A stretch of DNA of 26,640 bases. It comes from Microseira sp003486305 (GTDB lineage Bacteria; Cyanobacteriota; Cyanobacteriia; Cyanobacteriales; Aerosakkonemataceae). Position 1 is the stretch's first letter; the number at the start of each line of letters is the position of its first letter. Of this stretch, positions 23,481 through 26,640 are shown one piece after another. The position numbers and the translations under genes were made by a program. A model generated the notes under the pieces. The model did not search any database. It was not told the origin of the DNA and saw only the letters and a program-made list of their open reading frames with translations. The stretch covers positions 1 through 26,640 of the forward strand of contig DALYJX010000080.1 in NCBI GenBank assembly GCA_031969655.1, read 5' to 3'.

Positions 23481-23580
23481 GGGCGACCCGGAGTCTACGC
23501 CTACTACAAGCATCCCGTGTTGCTGCTACCTTCCGGTCCTGACAAGGTTTGGGCGTTGCAATCGCATAGGTCCAGGTCTA
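23481..23580 (-). ncRNA. ffs: Signal recognition particle RNA, small bacterial type (4.5S)
   Basis: On the minus strand the universally conserved SRP domain IV is plain: GTCAGGACCGGAAGGTAGCA, with the GGAA tetraloop and the asymmetric loop that binds Ffh. The ends pair: GACCTGGA (23578-23571) with TCCGGGTC (23492-23485), one G-U allowed, closing a hairpin RNA of about 95-100 nt. A run of seven T follows at once (23480-23474), consistent with termination. TATTGT at 23591-23586 sits a few bases before the 5' end and could be the -10 box. The RNA targets membrane proteins co-translationally with Ffh. The exact ends are approximate. Confidence 0.95.
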
Positions 23581-23599
23581 GATCTACAATAGCATCAAA

Positions 23600-23645
23600 T
23601 TTGGTAATGGGGAATGGGTAATTGGTAATTGGTAATTGCTAATGG
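23600..23645 (+). repeat. Heptamer-type repeat (GGTAATT/GGTAATG)
   Basis: Degenerate units such as GGTAATTGGTAATTG lie between the SRP RNA and the YciI gene. They belong to the same class as the other heptamer arrays. They are followed at about 23680-23708 by the inverted form of the 3141 repeat (GCTCACC units). Confidence 0.7.
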
Positions 23646-23715
23646 GGGATTCTTGGGCAGGTGGGAATTTGAACGTACACTCTCCCCTGCTCACCCGCTC
23701 ACCTGCTCAAGAAGC

Positions 23716-23982
23716 CTATTCGACCAGAATTTTCCACTCATACAGCTTGTAGTTGACGCAGTTATGTCGCACTAGGGGATCTTGGGCGACAATGGCTTTG
23801 GCTTCATCGATGCAAGTCGCTTGGAATATCATCATCCCGCCGCCCCGTTGCGCCCAGTACCCGGTACGCGCCTGGTGTCCTTTGGAGATTAAGTCCTCGA
23901 CGTAAGCTTTATGGGCGGGGACATGTTGGTCAAAGGTGGGTTTATCGACTATTCCTTCTTCGATCTTGACAAACCAAGGCAT
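23716..23982 (-). CDS. YciI family protein
   Basis: This 88-aa protein belongs to the YCII superfamily of small ferredoxin-like folds. The sequence runs PWFVKIEEGIVDKPTFDQHV, then AHKAYVEDLISKGHQARTG with a conserved His/Asp pattern, GGGMMIFQA, and DEAKAIVAQDPLVRHNCVNY with the DP motif. Members are dimeric and a few are enzymes, such as muconolactone-type or dechlorinating. The native role here is unknown. A stretch of TTTTAGA repeats lies just upstream of its ATG. It is divergent from the 2H phosphodiesterase gene. Confidence 0.85.
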   Translation of the reverse strand: MPWFVKIEEGIVDKPTFDQHVPAHKAYVEDLISKGHQARTGYWAQRGGGMMIFQATCIDEAKAIVAQDPLVRHNCVNYKLYEWKILVE

Positions 23983-24035
23983 TTTGGATTTTAGATTTTA
24001 GATTTTAGATTGGAGATTCTGTTGAGATTATAGAT

Positions 24036-24599
24036 ATGGACAAGTCCACCAGCCTTTATTTTATTGCCCTCCTGCCCCCCCAAGAGATCCAAGACTACGC
24101 TAATGGCGTCAAGCAACTCTTTGCTGAGCGCTACAATAGTCGGCACGCCCAGAAGTCGCCGCCCCACATTACCCTGCAAGCGCCTTTTGAGTGGGATAAG
24201 GAGTCGGTTACTGTCTTAGAACAATCTTTGCTGAATTTTGCCAATCAAAGACCTTGTATCCCAATTTCCCTATCTGGTTTTGCGGCGTTTCCCCCCAGAG
24301 TGATTTATATCAATGTGGTGAAAACTCCGGAACTTCTCACTTTACAAGCTGACTTGATGAACCACATGATGCGGGAGTTGGGGATTGTAGATTTGATGGC
24401 GAAGCAACGTCCCTACTCGCCTCACATGACTGTGGCGTTTAAAGACTTAACCAAGCAGAATTTTAAAGCCGCGTGGCCTGAATTTGAGCGCAAACCCGTA
24501 CAATTTGAGTTCAGTGCCAATTATCTGACGCTGCTGATTCACGATGGCGGGCGCTGGCATGTGAGTGCTGAGTTTCCTTTTTTACCTGCGAATGGGTGA
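24036..24599 (+). CDS. 2'-5' RNA ligase / 2H phosphodiesterase family protein
   Basis: This 187-aa protein has the two H-x-T-h motifs that define the 2H phosphoesterase superfamily: HITL at 44-47, in PPHITLQAPFEW, and HMTV at 130-133, in SPHMTVAFKDL. The histidines act on 2',3'-cyclic or 2'-5' phosphodiester bonds. Length, and a beginning in YFIALLPPQEIQDYANG, match LigT/ThpR-like proteins. The natural substrate is unknown for most bacterial members. The ATG at 24036 has GTTGAGA upstream. It ends 16 bp before the serine hydrolase, so the two may share a transcript. Confidence 0.9.
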   Translation: MDKSTSLYFIALLPPQEIQDYANGVKQLFAERYNSRHAQKSPPHITLQAPFEWDKESVTVLEQSLLNFANQRPCIPISLSGFAAFPPRVIYINVVKTPELLTLQADLMNHMMRELGIVDLMAKQRPYSPHMTVAFKDLTKQNFKAAWPEFERKPVQFEFSANYLTLLIHDGGRWHVSAEFPFLPANG

Positions 24600-24614
24600 T
24601 GGAGTGCAAAATTG

Positions 24615-25496
24615 ATGGTTCAAAAGCAATGTGTAGCGATCGCTCTAGCCTGTCTGATCGGTATTTTACCCGCTCCGGGGGTAGCCGCTGTTGACATACC
24701 TGCTCCTGCGGAAGAGTCTCGCTCTCAAGTGCTTAATGCTATCGTCGCCCAGAGCGGTTTATCTTCCCCCACGATCGCAGTTTGCGACCTTGAGCGCAAA
24801 TGCCTGAACTATCAAGGATCTCGCCCGCCCCAAAGCGCCGCCAGTTTGATTAAAGTGCCGATTGCGATCGCTCTCCTCCGCAAACTTACCGCAGATAATA
24901 TTAGTCTTGATACACAGATTTACGTAGACCCCAGTAATTATACGGAAGAGAATTTCTCGCGGATTAAAGTCGGTAGGTCTTATACGGTGAAGTATTTACT
25001 GACGCAAGCGATCGCTTACAGCAGTAACATTGCGACGAACCAAATTATTGATTATTTGGGATGGGATTACATCAATAAAACTTTGGGCGAACTCGGCTAT
25101 ACTCAAACGCGAGTCAGCCACAAACTGAAAGGATACCGCACCAATCCCTCTAAAAATGTTGGTTGGGAACCAAATCGCATTACGAGTAACGAACTAACCG
25201 CGATGATGGTGGAAATTTACAATCGCAAGCACCCAGAATATGAGGTTTTGGCGGAAGTTCTCAGCTATCAGGTAGAAAAAGTGTTGGGATTTCGGGCGTT
25301 AAAATCATCGCCTGGTCGCTGGTTGGGGGAGAAAACGGGAGAAACTTCCCAAGTGAGAGGGACGACAGTTGCTGTAGAAATTCAGGGTAAAGTTTACATC
25401 ATTACAATGACTGGAAATGGTCGCAAGCGCGAGAGGAAAATTCGCCGATCGCTGTCTCAAATTGTCGATTATATTGTTAGTCACGAGGGGATTTAG
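24615..25496 (+). CDS. Serine hydrolase of the class A beta-lactamase/PBP fold, secreted
   Basis: This is a 293-aa exported protein with a signal peptide (VAIALACLIGILPAPGVAAV). The penicillin-recognising motifs are present: S77-L-I-K80 (SxxK), S136-S137-N138 (SxN type) and K240-T-G (KTG). A WEP at 184-186 lies where class A beta-lactamases have the deacylating Glu166 (RWEPELN in TEM), but the following ELN is not conserved, so true beta-lactamase activity is uncertain. An alternative is a peptidoglycan-related hydrolase. The ATG at 24615 is chosen over the TTG at 24612. The stop codon TAG overlaps the left end of a 33-bp palindrome, likely its terminator. Confidence 0.85.
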   Translation: MVQKQCVAIALACLIGILPAPGVAAVDIPAPAEESRSQVLNAIVAQSGLSSPTIAVCDLERKCLNYQGSRPPQSAASLIKVPIAIALLRKLTADNISLDTQIYVDPSNYTEENFSRIKVGRSYTVKYLLTQAIAYSSNIATNQIIDYLGWDYINKTLGELGYTQTRVSHKLKGYRTNPSKNVGWEPNRITSNELTAMMVEIYNRKHPEYEVLAEVLSYQVEKVLGFRALKSSPGRWLGEKTGETSQVRGTTVAVEIQGKVYIITMTGNGRKRERKIRRSLSQIVDYIVSHEGI

Positions 25497-25527
25497 AAAC
25501 CGGGTTTCTTAAAGAAACCCGGTTTCT
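25495..25527 (+). terminator. 33-bp palindrome directly at the stop codon
   Basis: Arms AGAAACCGGGTTTCTT (25495-25510) and AAGAAACCCGGTTTCT (25512-25527) pair perfectly around one base. The arm starts inside the TAG of the serine hydrolase. There is no long T-run after it, so Rho-independent termination is not certain. It may instead be a dispersed cyanobacterial palindrome sitting at a gene end. Confidence 0.55.
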
Positions 25528-25570
25528 GTGGCATCATTAGGGGTGTTGCAAAACTTATCTTCAGATTATC

Positions 25571-25644
25571 CCAAGGGCGGGCGGGACGCCCACCCCACAA
25601 TAATTTTGCCAGCTTTGTGGGGTGGGCATCCTGCCCGCCTTTGG
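25571..25644. repeat. Inverted repeat with 30-bp arms
   Basis: Arms at 25571-25600 and 25615-25644 match over 30 bp with three transitions, around a 14-nt loop. Two of the three differences still allow G-U pairing in RNA read from the plus strand. Positions 25616-25633 of the right arm (TGTGGGGTGGGCATCCTG) equal the 18-bp monomer of the array at 14283 apart from one base. It lies between convergent genes, 20 bp past the end of rca. Confidence 0.9.
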
Positions 25645-25663
25645 TATTTTTGCAAAAGGTCTA

Positions 25664-26640
25664 TTATCTGGGTCTATGGATAATGGTTTCCATGACGCGG
25701 CGCTTGGCGTTGGGGTCAATTCCAACTAAGCGGATATATTCGTCACCGTGTTCGGCGAGACAGTTTTCTAATGCTGCGATCGCATCCCCTTGTTGATTTG
25801 CGCCAATCGACGCGCAACTTATCCAAGAATTCGTCCGGAATCGGCGTTCATCTACATACTCTATCCCAATTCGATAACCGCTGCTCACCAGTTGTTGCAA
25901 TTGCTGCATTATTTCTGGATTCAGTTGCGCTTTCTTTGCTTGACCATTGCTCCCATAACCGTTACCATTACCTGGTATTTCAGTTTGGATAGCTTGAGAG
26001 GCTGGTTGATGTTGTTGCTCCTGAAAGTTTAAAGATTGATTGTATTCTCGCACAAGCCGCATTTTTTCTACCCGCGCTTGTTCGCCGACCATTAGGTTAG
26101 CAAATTCCAGCAAGCGCGACAAATTGAAGTCGGGCTTTTGGAATTGAGGCGGCCCTTCTAAACTATTAACCACGCGCGAGGATACTTTTTCAATCCCGAT
26201 TTTATGGATAAACTGACGAATTTGTTCGTCATAAATCCGCGACCTTAAAGCGCTAAAGAAATCAATCGCTTGTTTGGGGAAAGTATCGACTAACTGTTCG
26301 ATGTCGCGCTGGGATAATCCATCTTCTGAAAAAATCCCGCTGACGATGCCAATTCTATCGTCTCGGTCGGGTTCCCAGTAAAATTTTTCCATCCGACCTT
26401 CGCGAATTAAGGGCGCGTACAGGGTCGAAAAATCGTTTCCAGTGACGATAATTGGGACGCGATGGAGGGGAGTTTCATCGTAGCTTCCAGGTAGCTGGAC
26501 GTTGGTGGGATTATCGGCAATATTCATTAGCGTGGCGTTGACTAATTGAGTATTGACGGTATATTGCGTCCCTTCATCGAAGCGTCCTGCACCCGCATCC
26601 AAGTCGTTAATCATGAGTGCGGTCATTCTACCCCGAACTT
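25664..26640 (-). CDS. rca: Rubisco activase with C-terminal small-subunit-like (SSUL) domain, 5' part outside window
   Basis: The C-terminal portion of a cyanobacterial AAA+ Rubisco activase, which remodels inhibited Rubisco. The frame stays open to the window edge (VRGRMTALMINDLDAGAGR), so it is incomplete only because the window ends. AAA+ features are INDLDAGAGR (Walker B region) and VTGNDFSTLYAPLIREGRME. The helical lid follows. A Gln/Gly/Asn-rich linker then leads to about 86 residues (LNPEIMQQLQQLV to IIHRPR) that match the RbcS-like SSUL modules of CcmM and cyanobacterial activases. Such tails recruit the enzyme to Rubisco or carboxysomes. Two cysteines 17 residues apart in SSUL resemble the redox pair of CcmM. 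The partner rbc genes are not in view. Confidence 0.95.
   Translation of the reverse strand, partial: VRGRMTALMINDLDAGAGRFDEGTQYTVNTQLVNATLMNIADNPTNVQLPGSYDETPLHRVPIIVTGNDFSTLYAPLIREGRMEKFYWEPDRDDRIGIVSGIFSEDGLSQRDIEQLVDTFPKQAIDFFSALRSRIYDEQIRQFIHKIGIEKVSSRVVNSLEGPPQFQKPDFNLSRLLEFANLMVGEQARVEKMRLVREYNQSLNFQEQQHQPASQAIQTEIPGNGNGYGSNGQAKKAQLNPEIMQQLQQLVSSGYRIGIEYVDERRFRTNSWISCASIGANQQGDAIAALENCLAEHGDEYIRLVGIDPNAKRRVMETIIHRPR

Overview
The window is a stretch of cyanobacterial chromosome. The HIP1 octamer GCGATCGC occurs more than 35 times by eye in 26.6 kb, where chance would give less than one. The gene set is cyanobacterial: an RpaB-type response regulator, a complex C (cytochrome b6) haem-attachment factor, System II cytochrome c biogenesis genes, a PatA-type regulator and a Rubisco activase with a small-subunit-like tail. 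Heptanucleotide tandem repeats and many palindromic intergenic repeats suggest a repeat-rich, probably filamentous species. The species itself cannot be named from this sequence.

Layout. 1-0.68 kb holds two 5'-truncated tnpB relics joined head to head, each running outward into hairpins. 0.7-5.15 kb holds radA (-), divergent from rpaB (+), followed by a CCB2/CCB4-type factor, a DUF456 membrane protein and an overlapping Uma2-family gene. 5.4-6.9 kb holds a SMI1/KNR4 gene and, upstream of it, a D12-class DNA adenine methylase broken by one in-frame TAG. 6.9-7.16 kb is a cluster of four palindromes, one a perfect 50-bp palindrome. 7.2-9.95 kb holds rfbB (-), divergent from a membrane-anchored CapA-like protein (+). 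10.1-14.2 kb is a minus-strand run: cobI, two tandem TonB-like paralogues, and a heptose-kinase-like PfkB protein. 14.28-14.48 kb is an 18-bp tandem array interrupted by 100 N (an assembly gap). 14.5-17.8 kb holds a Nudix hydrolase (-), an alpha/beta hydrolase (+) and a cation/proton antiporter with an RCK-like tail (-). 18.3-20.65 kb holds ccdA and ccsB. 20.76-23.58 kb, all minus strand, holds a PatA-like regulator, queF with a four-cysteine partner gene, a phasin-like protein and the SRP RNA. 23.7-26.64 kb holds a YciI-like gene (-), a 2H phosphodiesterase (+), a serine hydrolase (+) and the 3' part of rca (-), cut by the window end.

Functional themes are photosynthetic electron-transfer assembly (CCB factor, CcdA, CcsB), light and redox signalling (RpaB, PatA-like), carbon fixation (Rca), envelope polysaccharide and outer-membrane functions (RfbB, CapA, heptose kinase, TonB-like pair), cofactor or modified-base synthesis (CobI, QueF) and protein targeting (SRP RNA).

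Most genes are ordinary core genes. The least explained material is intergenic: a repeat family present four times at exactly 58 bp, heptamer arrays placed as inverted pairs, an 18-bp array whose monomer matches the arm of a palindromic element elsewhere in the window, and the palindrome cluster. I found no convincing new multi-gene system. The best leads are the repeat families, the TonB-like paralogue pair, the nonsense-interrupted methylase and the small Cys4 protein beside queF.
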